This document shows positions 8,347 to 17,618 of a stretch of DNA of 64,000 nucleotides, piece by piece. The notes under the pieces are model-generated. The model searched no databases, was not told the DNA's origin, and saw nothing but the letters and a program-made list of their open reading frames with translations. Numbering within the stretch: the first letter of the stretch is position 1; each line of letters begins with the position of its first letter. The position numbers were made by a program, and so were the translations under genes. Source of the stretch: DATNIB01 sp035604685 (GTDB taxonomy: Bacteria; Actinomycetota; Acidimicrobiia; Acidimicrobiales; RAAP-2); contig DATNIB010000001.1 of the NCBI GenBank assembly GCA_035604685.1, positions 42,896 to 106,895 on the forward strand. Direction: 5' to 3'.

Positions 8347-9635
8347 CACAGCGGCCGGCGCGCCCGTCGATCCGAACGGAGACGCTGCCGTGTGGGATCC
8401 AGCTGGCCACCGAGACGATGCGCGACGTCGCCTCGGTGGCCGTCGGCTTCTGGGTGGGCACGGGGTCGCGTGACGAGCCGGCCCCCTTGGCCGGGGCCTC
8501 CCACTTCTTGGAGCACCTGCTCTTCAAGGGCACGCCCACCCGCTCGGCCGCGGCCATCGCCGAGGCCCTCGACGAGGTGGGCGGCGACTGCAACGCCTAC
8601 ACGACCAAGGAGTACACGGCGTTCTACGTCCGCCTGCTGGCCGAGGACCTGACCCTCGGGCTCGACATCCTGAGCGAGATCATGTGGGACCCCGCGTTGA
8701 CGCCGGCCGACGTCGAGTCCGAGCGGTCCGTCATCTTGGACGAGATCCTCATGCACGCCGACGAGCCGTCGGACCTGGCCGCCGAGCGCTGGACCGCCGC
8801 GCTCTTCTCGGGGCATCCGCTCGGCCGGGACCCGCTCGGGACCGCCCAGAGCGTGCGGGCCACCGAGGCGGGCGACATCCGGCGCTTCTTCGAGGACCAC
8901 TACCGGCCGAAGAACATGGTCGTCTCGGTGGCCGGGGACTGCGACCACGACCAGGTGGCCCAGGCGGTCGAGGCGCGCTGCACCGGCGCTCCGGGCGGGC
9001 AGGCGCCGGGGCGGGACGCCCCGCAGGAACCGGTCCAACCGCTCTGCATCGTGCACCGCACGACCGAGCAGGCCCACCTGGCCTTCGGGGCGCGCTCGGT
9101 GTCGCGCTTCGACGAGAGCCGCTGGGCGCTGGCCGTGCTCAACCACGTGCTCGGCGGCGGGCTCTCCAGCCGGCTGTTCCAAAAGGTGCGCGAGCAGCGC
9201 GGCCTCGCCTACTCCATCTTCTCGGACCGCAGCTCGTACCAGGACACCGGGTCGCTGTGCGTCTTGGCCGGCACCGCGCCCGACTACGTCGACGAGGTGT
9301 TGCGCATCTGTGCCGGCGAGCTCGAGCTGCTGGCCGAGTCGGGCGTGACCGACCGCGAGCTGGCGGTCGCCAAGGGCAACCTGCGCGCCGAGACGCTGCT
9401 CGCCTGCGAGGACTCCGGCGCGCGCATGAGCCGCATCGGCGCGTCGCTCCTCCTCCACGGTGAGGTGTGGACGGTCGACGAGGTGCTGGCTCGGATCGGC
9501 GGCGTCGAGCGCGCCGACGTCCAGCGGGCGGCCGAGGAGCTGGTGGCGGCCCCGCGGTCGCTGTCGGTCGTCGGCCCGTTCGAGGCCGACGCCTTCGATG
9601 GCGCCGCGCTGGGGCTCGCTCCCACCCTCGCCTGA
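8343..9635 (+). CDS. M16 family zinc metallopeptidase
   Basis: This is the processing-protease-like M16B peptidase that regularly follows pnp in actinobacteria (PepR-like). The 430-residue protein has the inverted zinc motif HFLEH at residues 54-58 and downstream glutamates in the ESERSVILDEI helix, followed by the inactive second half typical of the fold. Native substrates are unknown. The TTG start overlaps the pnp stop by four bases, suggesting translational coupling. Confidence 0.92.
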   Translation: MTQRPARPSIRTETLPCGIQLATETMRDVASVAVGFWVGTGSRDEPAPLAGASHFLEHLLFKGTPTRSAAAIAEALDEVGGDCNAYTTKEYTAFYVRLLAEDLTLGLDILSEIMWDPALTPADVESERSVILDEILMHADEPSDLAAERWTAALFSGHPLGRDPLGTAQSVRATEAGDIRRFFEDHYRPKNMVVSVAGDCDHDQVAQAVEARCTGAPGGQAPGRDAPQEPVQPLCIVHRTTEQAHLAFGARSVSRFDESRWALAVLNHVLGGGLSSRLFQKVREQRGLAYSIFSDRSSYQDTGSLCVLAGTAPDYVDEVLRICAGELELLAESGVTDRELAVAKGNLRAETLLACEDSGARMSRIGASLLLHGEVWTVDEVLARIGGVERADVQRAAEELVAAPRSLSVVGPFEADAFDGAALGLAPTLA

Positions 9636-9653
9636 AGACAGCGAGGGTCGCAC

Positions 9654-12500
9654 ATGGGCGGGCCCGGAGCGACCGAACACCTCGGGGTGGTCCCGCCCGG
9701 GCGGCGGCGCGTGGCGGCGGCCTGGGCCACACCGGACCGTCGCTGCGTCCTCGCCCTCCTCGTCCTCCCGGTGCTCGTGTTCGTCGGGCCGGCCCTGTTC
9801 GGCTACCCGGCGATCACCGGGGACAACGCGATCCAGAACTTCCCGCTGCGGGTCTTCTCCGGCGAGCTGCTGCGCCAGGGGCACCTGCCGCTCTGGAACC
9901 CCTACATCTGGTCGGGCAACCCGCTGCTCGGCGGACTGAACGCCGGGTCCCTCTACCCCTTCACGCTGCTCTTCTCGGTCCTGCCGGCCACCGCGGCCTG
10001 GGTGCTCAACCTCCTCGGTGCCTACTGGGCCGGCGGTCTGGGCCTCTACGCGCTGGCGCGCCAGTGCAAGCTGGCGCCGCTCGCCGCGCTCCTGGCGGCC
10101 CTCACCTACGCCTTCGGCGGCGCCATGGTCGGACAGCTGGTGCACCTGCCGATCGTCCAGGGGATGGGCTGGATCCCGTTCATGGTGCTGGCGCAGGTCC
10201 GCCTGGCCTGGGCCGTCTTCGGCACCGGCCCGCCCCCGAGGGACGAGGCCGACCCGGCCGCCCCGGCGGCCGGGGAGCCCGCTCGGGCGGCGCCGGCCCC
10301 GGCGGCCACCGGGGGCTCGCCCTGGCCCTGGGTCACGCTGCTGGCGGCCAGCATCGGCGCCATCCTCTTGACCGGCGAGCCACGCGGCATGGCGGAGGCT
10401 GAGCTGGTGGCGACGCCGATGGCCCTGTGGCTGACGCTGCGTCGCTACCCGGGCGTGACCGTCCGGCTGCGCCGGCGCGCCGCCTATCTCGGCCTCAGCC
10501 TGTTCGGCGCGGCCTGGGCGGTGGCGCTCGGGGCGGTCCAACTCGTGCCGGGCTGGGCGTTCATCACGGCCTCCCAGCGCTCGAGTGAGACCTTCTCCTT
10601 CGTGGGCGCCGGCTCGCTCCACCCGAACTGGAGCGTGCTCCTGCTCGTGCCCGACCTCTTCGGGGGCAACGGCGTGGGGAGCCAGCCGGCCTACTTCAAC
10701 GGCTACAACCTGCCCGAGGTCACGGGCTACGTCGGGCTGCTGCCCCTGGTCGCGCTCCTCGTGCTCCTCGGCCGCTCGCTCGGCCGCCGGCGGGACCGGC
10801 GCGCGCTCGAGTACGCGCCCTGGATCTTCCTCGTCGTCTTCGGGGCGTTCTTGTCCTTCGGCGAGTTCACCCCGCTCGGGCACGCTCTCTCGGACATCCC
10901 CTTCTACAGCCAGGTGCGGCTGCCCTCGCGCAGCCTCGGGATCGTCGATCTCGCCCTGGCGGTCCTGTTCGGGTACTGGGCCGACTCGCTCCTGGCGGGG
11001 CGAGCAGCGCCGGCCACCCGGGCGCCGGCGCGACCAGCCCGACGCCGGCTGGCGCGCGCCGGCCTCTTGGCCGTCCCGGCGGCAGCCCTCACACTGTGCG
11101 TCGTCGCCTACGTCGCGCCGGTCCCGTTGCAGAACGCGTTCACCCAGTACGGCGGCTCGACGTCCCTGGCGCAGGCGCTGCGCCCCTGGTTGGTCCTCCA
11201 GGCGGTGGTGGCGGTCCTGGCGGGTGCGCTGGTCGTCGCCTGGTGGCGGCTCGGGCCGGCCTGGCGGCGCGTCTCTTTGGTGGCGGTCGTCGTCTGCGAC
11301 CTGGTTGCCTTCAACGTCTCGTCGGCCACCGGCTACGCGACCCTGCACCGGCCCGTCTCGCCCAGCCGGGCGGCGGTCACCGCCGTGATGGGGACGCGCG
11401 GCCGCTTCGCCATCTTCGACACCACCGCCACGCAGCTGCCCCAGCTGGTGGCCCTGGGCCAGCCCGACCTGAACGCGCTGGTGCGGGCGCCGAGCGTCCA
11501 GGGCTACGGCTCGCTGGTGGGGAGCACCTACGGGACGGCCACCTTCAGCCACGCGCTCGACACGCTGTCGGCCTGCGCGCTGGCCGAGGGGGTGTTCGCC
11601 CCGCTGCGCCTCTCGACGCTGCTCGTCCCGTCGGTCTTCGTGGCGCCGCCGATCGGGCCCGACGGGAAGGCCCGGGCCGATTACGGGTCGCCGCCGCCGC
11701 CCTGTCCCGGGGCCCCGCTTCCGGGCACCCCTGGCCGCCGCACCTTCTACCTGGGCGAGGTGCTCGAGCTGCGCTCCGTCACCCTCGGCCGGGCCCCCCG
11801 GAGCGCCGGGCCGCGCCCACCCGCGGCGGCCGGCCCGCTGCGGGTGGGCGTGATCGGGCCCTCGGGCGCGACGGCGTTCCCGGCGGAGCGGATCGTGCGC
11901 AACCGGCACAACTGGGTCGTCGTCTTCGCCCGGCCGGTGCGCACCCAGGGCGTGGTGGTCACCGGCCCCGCCCGCCGGGTGACCGACGCCTCGACGGTGA
12001 CCGCCGACGGCGGCGCCGTGTACTCGCTCGACGGCGAGCTCCAAGACGGGTTGGACCAGACGGGCTGGCGGCCGGCCGGCTACGTCGAGGGCTACGCCCG
12101 CTTCGTCCACCCGTCCCTGCGCCCACCGGTGTGGGTGGTGGGGCCGGCCGGCGCGGCCAGCGTCCAGCAGCTCGCCACGACCGCCTGGGGGACCGAGACC
12201 GATTCGGTGACCGCCGCCCACCCGGTGGTGGTCGTGCGCAGCGAGGCCTACCTGGCCGGCTGGCACGCGGTGGCCGTCCCGGCGCACGGCACCGCGCTCG
12301 ACCTGCCGGTGTTCCGGGACGGGCTGGTCCAAGCGGTGCGGGTGCCGGCCGGCCGCTGGACGCTCACCTTCCTCTACCGGCCGGCGGACTTCACGGTGGC
12401 GGTCGCCGGCACCGGGCTCGGTCTGGCCGGGCTGGTGGCGGCCGCGGTCGTCGCGGTGCGCCGCCGCCGCATCCGGGGGCCTGCGGCGGGCGTTCGGTAA
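9654..12500 (+). CDS. YfhO-like polytopic membrane protein
   Basis: This 948-residue protein has about a dozen hydrophobic segments in its first 600 residues, a large extracytoplasmic part, and a final membrane helix near the C-terminus (TVAVAGTGLGLAGLVAAAVVAV). The early segment ITGDNAIQNFPLRVFSGELLRQG followed by LPLWNPYIWSGNPLLGG resembles YfhO/GT-C-type membrane glycosyltransferases, which use polyprenyl-linked sugars. The substrate is unknown. The ATG follows a GAGGG site 18 bases after the peptidase gene. dapB starts 10 bases downstream from its own promoter inside the end of this gene. Confidence 0.75.
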   Translation: MGGPGATEHLGVVPPGRRRVAAAWATPDRRCVLALLVLPVLVFVGPALFGYPAITGDNAIQNFPLRVFSGELLRQGHLPLWNPYIWSGNPLLGGLNAGSLYPFTLLFSVLPATAAWVLNLLGAYWAGGLGLYALARQCKLAPLAALLAALTYAFGGAMVGQLVHLPIVQGMGWIPFMVLAQVRLAWAVFGTGPPPRDEADPAAPAAGEPARAAPAPAATGGSPWPWVTLLAASIGAILLTGEPRGMAEAELVATPMALWLTLRRYPGVTVRLRRRAAYLGLSLFGAAWAVALGAVQLVPGWAFITASQRSSETFSFVGAGSLHPNWSVLLLVPDLFGGNGVGSQPAYFNGYNLPEVTGYVGLLPLVALLVLLGRSLGRRRDRRALEYAPWIFLVVFGAFLSFGEFTPLGHALSDIPFYSQVRLPSRSLGIVDLALAVLFGYWADSLLAGRAAPATRAPARPARRRLARAGLLAVPAAALTLCVVAYVAPVPLQNAFTQYGGSTSLAQALRPWLVLQAVVAVLAGALVVAWWRLGPAWRRVSLVAVVVCDLVAFNVSSATGYATLHRPVSPSRAAVTAVMGTRGRFAIFDTTATQLPQLVALGQPDLNALVRAPSVQGYGSLVGSTYGTATFSHALDTLSACALAEGVFAPLRLSTLLVPSVFVAPPIGPDGKARADYGSPPPPCPGAPLPGTPGRRTFYLGEVLELRSVTLGRAPRSAGPRPPAAAGPLRVGVIGPSGATAFPAERIVRNRHNWVVVFARPVRTQGVVVTGPARRVTDASTVTADGGAVYSLDGELQDGLDQTGWRPAGYVEGYARFVHPSLRPPVWVVGPAGAASVQQLATTAWGTETDSVTAAHPVVVVRSEAYLAGWHAVAVPAHGTALDLPVFRDGLVQAVRVPAGRWTLTFLYRPADFTVAVAGTGLGLAGLVAAAVVAVRRRRIRGPAAGVR

Positions 12501-12503
12501 CGT
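12498..12503 (+). promoter_or_regulatory. dapB -10 box (TAACGT), leaderless arrangement
   Basis: TAACGT ends exactly 6 bases before the dapB ATG at 12510, so the transcript would begin at or next to the start codon. The box overlaps the stop codon of the upstream membrane protein gene. Confidence 0.55.
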
Positions 12504-12509
12504 CGACGC

Positions 12510-13316
12510 ATGCTGCGCGTCGGAGTGGTGGGAGCCGCCGGACGGATGGGCCGCCAGGTCTGCGAGGCGATCGCGGCCACCCAGGACCTCGAGCTCGTGG
12601 CCGTGGTCGACCCGGCCGAACCCGGCCAGCAGCTCCGGGCCTTCGCCGGGCCGGTGGTGCCCGACCTGACGGTCATGCGCGACGTCGCGGCCCTGGTCGA
12701 CGCCGGAGCGCAGGTGGCCGTCGACTTCACGCACGCCGCGGCGGCGCGCACCCAGCTGCCCTGGTACGCGGCGCACGGGGTGCACGCGGTGGTCGGGACG
12801 ACCGGGTTGACCGAAGACGACCTCGCGGCGGCGCGAAGCGCCTTCTCGGACTCGCCGGCCAACGCGGTGGTGGCCGCCAACTTCGCCATTGGCGCGGCGC
12901 TGCTCGTGCGGTTCTGCGAGCTGGCGGCGCCGGTCATGGACGGCGTCGAGGTGATCGAGCTGCACCACGACGAGAAGCGCGACGCCCCGTCGGGGACGGC
13001 GATGCACACCGCCGAGCGGATCGCAGAGGCGCGGGCGGCCGCCGGAGCCGGGCCGTTCCGGGATGACCCCACCACCGAGGTCGTGCTCGAGGGCGCCCGC
13101 GGCGGGGCGATCGCCGGGATCCACGTGCACTCGGTCCGCCTGCCGGGCATGGTGGCCCACGAGGAGGTGATCTTCGGCGCGCTGGGGCAGAGCCTGACCC
13201 TCCGCCACGACGCCTACGACCGGCGGTCGTTCATGCCTGGCGTGCTGCTGGCGGTCCGCCTGGTGCCCGATCGACCCGGGCTGACGATCGGGCTCGGTCC
13301 GCTGCTCGGCTTCTGA
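12510..13316 (+). CDS. dapB: 4-hydroxy-tetrahydrodipicolinate reductase
   Basis: DapB reduces hydroxy-tetrahydrodipicolinate with NAD(P)H, the second committed step to diaminopimelate and lysine. The 268-residue product has the Rossmann motif VGVVGAAGRMGRQV at its N-terminus, the VGTTG motif, and the active-site segment ELHHDEKRDAPSGTA near residue 150, where His and Lys are catalytic by family knowledge. The start is fixed by a TANNNT box 6 bases upstream. dapA is 6.4 kb downstream. Confidence 0.97.
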   Translation: MLRVGVVGAAGRMGRQVCEAIAATQDLELVAVVDPAEPGQQLRAFAGPVVPDLTVMRDVAALVDAGAQVAVDFTHAAAARTQLPWYAAHGVHAVVGTTGLTEDDLAAARSAFSDSPANAVVAANFAIGAALLVRFCELAAPVMDGVEVIELHHDEKRDAPSGTAMHTAERIAEARAAAGAGPFRDDPTTEVVLEGARGGAIAGIHVHSVRLPGMVAHEEVIFGALGQSLTLRHDAYDRRSFMPGVLLAVRLVPDRPGLTIGLGPLLGF

Positions 13317-13324
13317 GCCCCGCC

Positions 13325-13918
13325 GTGCCGGTCCGTCCCTCCCCGGACCGGGCCGCCATCCGCGAGCGGATCCTGCAGGCGACCTACGACTGCGTGGCCC
13401 GCTGGGGGCTGTCGAAGACCACGGTGGAGGACGCGGCCCGCGAGGCCGGCCTCTCTCGCGCCACCGTCTACCGCTACTTCCCCGGCGGCCGCCAGGAGCT
13501 GATCAACGCGGTGGTGGGCTGGGAGTACGCCGCCTTCTTCCTGCGCCTCTACGAACAGGTCCGCGACGCCGAGTCCCTGGAGGAGGTGATCGAGCGCGGC
13601 CTCATGTTCGCCCACCGTTCCATCCGCGAGCACGAGGTGCTCCAGCGGATACTCCTGACCGAACCCGACCTGCTGCTGCCGCAGCTGAGCGTCGAGAGCG
13701 CGGGCACCGAGAAGCTGATCGCGGCCTTCCTCACCCCCTACCTCGAGCGCCATCCGCTGGCCGCCGGGGTGGTGGTGCCCGAGGCCGCCGACTTCCTGGC
13801 CCGCATGGTGCTGTCCTTCATCGCCGCGCCGGGGCGCTGGGACCTCGACGATCCCACCCAGGTGTCGCGGCTCGTGCGCGCCGAGCTCCTGGGCGGCATC
13901 GTGCCCTCGGGCGGCTGA
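13325..13918 (+). CDS. TetR family transcriptional regulator
   Basis: A 197-residue one-component repressor-type protein. The N-terminal helix-turn-helix (TTVEDAAREAGLSRATVYRYFPGG, about residues 36-59) is canonical. The C-terminal ligand domain is unassigned. The GTG start is 9 bases after the dapB stop, so it may be read through from dapB. The HTH resembles that of the TetR gene at 17619 (both end TVYRxFPGG), suggesting related subfamilies. The target genes are not evident. Confidence 0.88.
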   Translation: MPVRPSPDRAAIRERILQATYDCVARWGLSKTTVEDAAREAGLSRATVYRYFPGGRQELINAVVGWEYAAFFLRLYEQVRDAESLEEVIERGLMFAHRSIREHEVLQRILLTEPDLLLPQLSVESAGTEKLIAAFLTPYLERHPLAAGVVVPEAADFLARMVLSFIAAPGRWDLDDPTQVSRLVRAELLGGIVPSGG

Positions 13919-14004
13919 TTCCGGCCGACGCGGGGCCCCGCGGGGCGGGGCGGGACCCCACGATCCCTAAATCTGCACCCTGGCTGTGGCGATAATTGCT
14001 GCGC

Positions 14005-16401
14005 ATGGCGCCCCAGGAATTGCGATCGCGGAAACGCCCCGGCGCGCCCAACCGACGCCGCCGGCCGCCGGCCCAGGCCCGCGTGTACGCCCTGGTCAGC
14101 GCGCTGGCGGTCGGGCTGCTGGCGCTCGATCACCGGCGGGGGACCGACGTCACCGTCCTCGCCCTGGTCGCGCTGGTGGCGCCCGTCTCGATCGTGGTGG
14201 GGCTGCGCCGCCACCGGCCGGCCAGTTCCATCCCCTGGCTGGTGCTGGCGCTGGGGGCGGGTCTCTTGGCCGGGGGTGGCGCGGTCCGCACCGCCCACTC
14301 GGCCTGGGGCGCCCTCCCGGCCGGCGCGGATCATCTCCGCCTCCCGGCGGAGCACGCGGTGTTCGTCCCGGGGGCGCTGCTGCTCGTCCTCGGTGCGGCC
14401 CTCCTGGTGTGCTCGCCGCGGCGGCGCGACCGGCGCAATGTCGACAACCTGATCGAGGCGACCCTGGCCGGCACCGTCGCCTTCTCGATCGGCTGGGCGT
14501 TCTGGGCCGGGGCAGATGTCGGGCGCGCGTCCGGCGCGCCGTGGCTCGGGCGCCTCGGGTTGGCGCTCACCTTCCCGCTCGCGGTGTCGTTCGCCGCGCT
14601 GGTCTGCGCCGGCTTCAGCCGGCCCCCCTGGCGGATGGCCGCGGGCCGTCGGCTCCTGATCGGTGCCGCCGGGCTGGCGGCCTTCGTCGTGCTGGTCCAG
14701 CTGACCGGCACCGGCCGCCTGGCCCTGGCGCCCGCCTGGCTCGAGGCCGGGCTGGCGTTGGTCGTCCTGGCGATCGCGGGCGCCGCCCTTCACCCCACGA
14801 TGCGCCAGCTGTCGCGCCCCGGCCGACCGAGCGTGGCCGGCGCCCCGCCTCGCGTCCGGGTGGCGATCACCATGGCGGCGGCCGTCGTGCCGATCGTCAT
14901 CGTGCTGGCCCGGCCCGAGCCGGCCACCGGCCGACCGGTCGCGCTCTCGGTCGCCGCCATCGTCACGGTGGTGCTCGGGGCCTGGCGCGCCGCGCGCGCG
15001 CTGAAGCTGCGCTCGGGCACCGACGATCGCCTGGCGCACGCGGTGACGCACGATCCGCTGACCGGCCTGGCCAACCGCGCCCGGCTCTGTGACTGGCTGG
15101 GCGAGGCGCTGCAGTACGCCCGGCCCGACAGCACGCTCGGCGTGATCCTCTTGGATATCGACCGCTTCAAGCTGGTCAACGACACCCACGGCTACGCGCA
15201 CGGCGACCTGCTGCTCATCGAGGTGGCCCGCCGCCTGGAGGCGGGGGCGGGCGACCGCGCGTTGGTGGCCCGGCTCGGCGGCGACGAGTTCGTGGTGGCG
15301 CTGACCGACGGGGCGGGCGGCACGGTGGGGGTGCGCCGGGCGGCCGAGCGCCTGCTGGCCCGGTTGGAGGCGCCCTACAGCCTCTACGCCACCGAGGTGC
15401 TGGCGACGGCCAGCGTCGGCGTGGCCCTCGCCTCTCCGGGGGACCCGATGAGCGACCCCGAGAGCCTGATCCGCGACGCCGACACCGCCATGTACCAGGC
15501 CAAGGCCGCCGGGCGGGACACCATCACGTTCTTCGACGCGTCCATGCGCGACCGCATCGCCGACCGGCTGGCCCTCGAGCACGACCTGCGGCTGGCCATC
15601 GAGCGCGACGAGTTCCGGCTCTTCTTCCAGCCCATCGTCTCGATCGGCGCCGGGACGTCGGCGGTGGTCGGTTTGGAGGCCCTGTTGCGCTGGGACCGCC
15701 CGACCCGCGGGCTCGTGCCCCCGTCGCTGTTCGTCGCCGTCGCCGAGGAGAGCGGCCTCATCGTCGAGATCGGGGAGTGGGTGGTGCGCGAGGCCTGCCG
15801 GCAGCTCGCCGGCTGGCGCCGGACCCCGGCCGGCGAGGGGCTGTTCGTGTCGGTCAACGTGTCCGCACTCCAGCTCAAGAACGCGTCGCTGCTCTCGAAG
15901 CTGCGCGGCGCCCTCTCCGACGGGGGGCTCGAGCCCGGGTCCCTCTGCATCGAGCTGGCCGAGTCGGTGCTCACCGCCAACCCGGCCGAGGGCGCGGCGT
16001 TCCTCGTCCGGTTGAAGGAGCTCGGGGTGAAGGTGGCGATCGACGACTTCGGGACCGGCTACTCGTCGCTCGCCTACCTGAAGCAGTTCCCGGTGGACTA
16101 CGTGAAGATCGACCACTCCTTCGTGGCCGGTCTGGCCGTCCCCGACACGACGGACGAGACCCTGGTGGCGGCCGTGGTGGCCATGGCCCAGAGCCTCGAC
16201 GTGATCACGATCGCCGAAGGGGTGGAGGACGAGCTGCAGGACCAGACGCTGCGCGAACTCGACGTCGAGCTGGCCCAGGGCTTCTTGTACTCACGGCCGG
16301 TCCCGGCCGAGCGGGTGCTCGACGCGGTGTCCGCGCTCTCCCCCCGCCACGGACTCCGGCTGGTTACTGGAGATGGAGGCGGAGGTCCGCCAGGGCGCTG
16401 A
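14005..16401 (+). CDS. Membrane-anchored GGDEF-EAL cyclic-di-GMP enzyme
   Basis: This 798-residue protein starts with a basic N-terminus and about eight hydrophobic segments (to about residue 330). A GGDEF domain follows with HDPLTGLANRARL and an intact RLGGDEF, then an EAL domain with GLEALLRWDRP, DDFGTGYSSLAYLK and VKIDHSFV. All catalytic signature residues I can check in both domains are present, so it may make and degrade c-di-GMP. The ATG at 14005 is preferred over a TTG at 13996 because a GATAAT box (13991-13996) lies 8 bases before it. The 3' end overlaps the convergent gene by 38 bases. Confidence 0.9.
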   Translation: MAPQELRSRKRPGAPNRRRRPPAQARVYALVSALAVGLLALDHRRGTDVTVLALVALVAPVSIVVGLRRHRPASSIPWLVLALGAGLLAGGGAVRTAHSAWGALPAGADHLRLPAEHAVFVPGALLLVLGAALLVCSPRRRDRRNVDNLIEATLAGTVAFSIGWAFWAGADVGRASGAPWLGRLGLALTFPLAVSFAALVCAGFSRPPWRMAAGRRLLIGAAGLAAFVVLVQLTGTGRLALAPAWLEAGLALVVLAIAGAALHPTMRQLSRPGRPSVAGAPPRVRVAITMAAAVVPIVIVLARPEPATGRPVALSVAAIVTVVLGAWRAARALKLRSGTDDRLAHAVTHDPLTGLANRARLCDWLGEALQYARPDSTLGVILLDIDRFKLVNDTHGYAHGDLLLIEVARRLEAGAGDRALVARLGGDEFVVALTDGAGGTVGVRRAAERLLARLEAPYSLYATEVLATASVGVALASPGDPMSDPESLIRDADTAMYQAKAAGRDTITFFDASMRDRIADRLALEHDLRLAIERDEFRLFFQPIVSIGAGTSAVVGLEALLRWDRPTRGLVPPSLFVAVAEESGLIVEIGEWVVREACRQLAGWRRTPAGEGLFVSVNVSALQLKNASLLSKLRGALSDGGLEPGSLCIELAESVLTANPAEGAAFLVRLKELGVKVAIDDFGTGYSSLAYLKQFPVDYVKIDHSFVAGLAVPDTTDETLVAAVVAMAQSLDVITIAEGVEDELQDQTLRELDVELAQGFLYSRPVPAERVLDAVSALSPRHGLRLVTGDGGGGPPGR

Positions 16402-17218
16402 CCTCGGCGGCCAGCTCGGCGGCGCCGTCCCAGTCGGGCGGGCGAACCACGGGTTCGAGGCCCCGGCCGGTCGTCATGATGTCGTGCAGCACGCCGTCGC
16501 GCTCGGCCAGCCGCTCGTGCCAGTCGGCTAGGCGCATGTAGACGGGCAGGCTGGCCGGGGACTCGAGGTAGCCGCGGGGCTCGACGTCGGCGAACTCGGT
16601 GAAGGGTCGGTGCAGCTTCCACTGCAGCATGCGCAGCACCGGCAGGTGCAGGATCGCCACCGACGAGGTGAACTGGCAGCGCATCCCGAGCACCGAGATC
16701 GTTTGGCACAGCGCCATGGTGATCACGCCCTGGAAGGCCGCCGCCCGGTACTCGGGGGCGATGGCCAGGGTCGCGATGTCCCAGGTGTGCGCCGAGTCGT
16801 ACTCGATCCCGGTCCGCGCGAAGAGCTCGGCGTAGGGCACGCCCCAGATCGGCCCGAGGTCGTTCAGGGTCTTCAGGCCGAGGGTGGATGGGAAGATCAG
16901 TCGCAGCATGGCGGCCGGAAGCCGACGGTGTTGGTCCAGCACGCAGAGCAGCAGCGTGGCGTGCTCGTAGGGACCGAACTCGTCGACCAAGAGGTCGCCG
17001 GCGTTGTCGATCGACTCCTCGAAGACGCTGCGCTCGACGTGGAGCGGGAGGGCGGCGCTCGGGTCCTCGGGCCGGCAGAGGTAGAGGCCCATCGGCTGCT
17101 TGCTGCCGCTCGGGATGAGCCCACCGGCCACCTCGCGCAGCGCGTCGAGCGCAGCGTCCTCTGCGGAGTGCGGACGCCCGGGGAATCCACCGGACGGGTG
17201 CTGGTGTGAGCGCGGCAC
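16364..17218 (-). CDS. Unknown protein with a possible GNAT / N-acyl amino acid synthase-like fold
   Basis: About 284 residues with no motif I can assign firmly. Alternating strands and helices, with segments such as HATLLLCVLDQHRRLPAAMLRLIF and SAHTWDIATLAIAPEYRAAAFQGVI, look like the FeeM/autoinducer-synthase branch of the GNAT superfamily, in which an acyl group is transferred from acyl-ACP or acyl-CoA. That assignment is inference. The start is uncertain: the frame stays open to 17464, but the extra N-terminus is Arg-rich and non-protein-like, so the GTG at 17218 is used. It is divergent from the TetR gene at 17619. Confidence 0.6.
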   Translation of the reverse strand: MPRSHQHPSGGFPGRPHSAEDAALDALREVAGGLIPSGSKQPMGLYLCRPEDPSAALPLHVERSVFEESIDNAGDLLVDEFGPYEHATLLLCVLDQHRRLPAAMLRLIFPSTLGLKTLNDLGPIWGVPYAELFARTGIEYDSAHTWDIATLAIAPEYRAAAFQGVITMALCQTISVLGMRCQFTSSVAILHLPVLRMLQWKLHRPFTEFADVEPRGYLESPASLPVYMRLADWHERLAERDGVLHDIMTTGRGLEPVVRPPDWDGAAELAAEVSALADLRLHLQ

Positions 17219-17618
17219 TACCGGGAACGGTCCGCGCGCGAACCGGGAACGTGACCTGCGGCCCCCACGACGTGCATCGCCTGCGACGCTAGCGGAGGGT
17301 CTGGGCGAACTGGTGGTTCCCCGCCTAGTGCGGGCCCGTGACGCACGGTCGTTGCCAGTCCGCCGGTACCGGCGCCGCGGTGGATGCGCCCAACGTCTGC
17401 GCTCTGGCGACGACGACGCTTCCGCGGAGCCGTATTGGCCGACACGGGCGCCGCGCCGCGGCACGCGCCGGGGCCGAGAACGAGCAGCCGGCGGTCGGTC
17501 CCTCTCCGCCCCCCTTTGGTCAGCCGCGGGGCACCGCGACCCGCGGGCGTGCCTGTCGGGCCGGGTCGGTCGGCCGGATCATTGACAATGAGACAGATTT
17601 CGCCATACCGTCTCACCC
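17219..17618. promoter_or_regulatory. Divergent intergenic region with TetR-type operator and promoter
   Basis: This 400-base gap separates the GNAT-like gene (minus) from the TetR gene (plus). Near the plus-strand gene it holds TTGACA at 17582-17587 and TACCGT at 17606-17611 (spacer 18), which ends 7 bases before the GTG at 17619. An inverted repeat, TGAGAC at 17589-17594 and GTCTCA at 17610-17615, covers the spacer and the -10 box, an ideal place for repression. The rest of the gap is GC-rich and shows nothing clear. Confidence 0.6.

Noticed and set aside
7809..13208. Very long open frame on the minus strand (about 1,800 codons) opposite pnp, the M16 peptidase, the YfhO-like gene and dapB
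   Set aside because: It is antisense to well-identified genes, is low in complexity (Arg/Gly/His/Ala) and has no domain. Long antisense frames are expected at this GC content.
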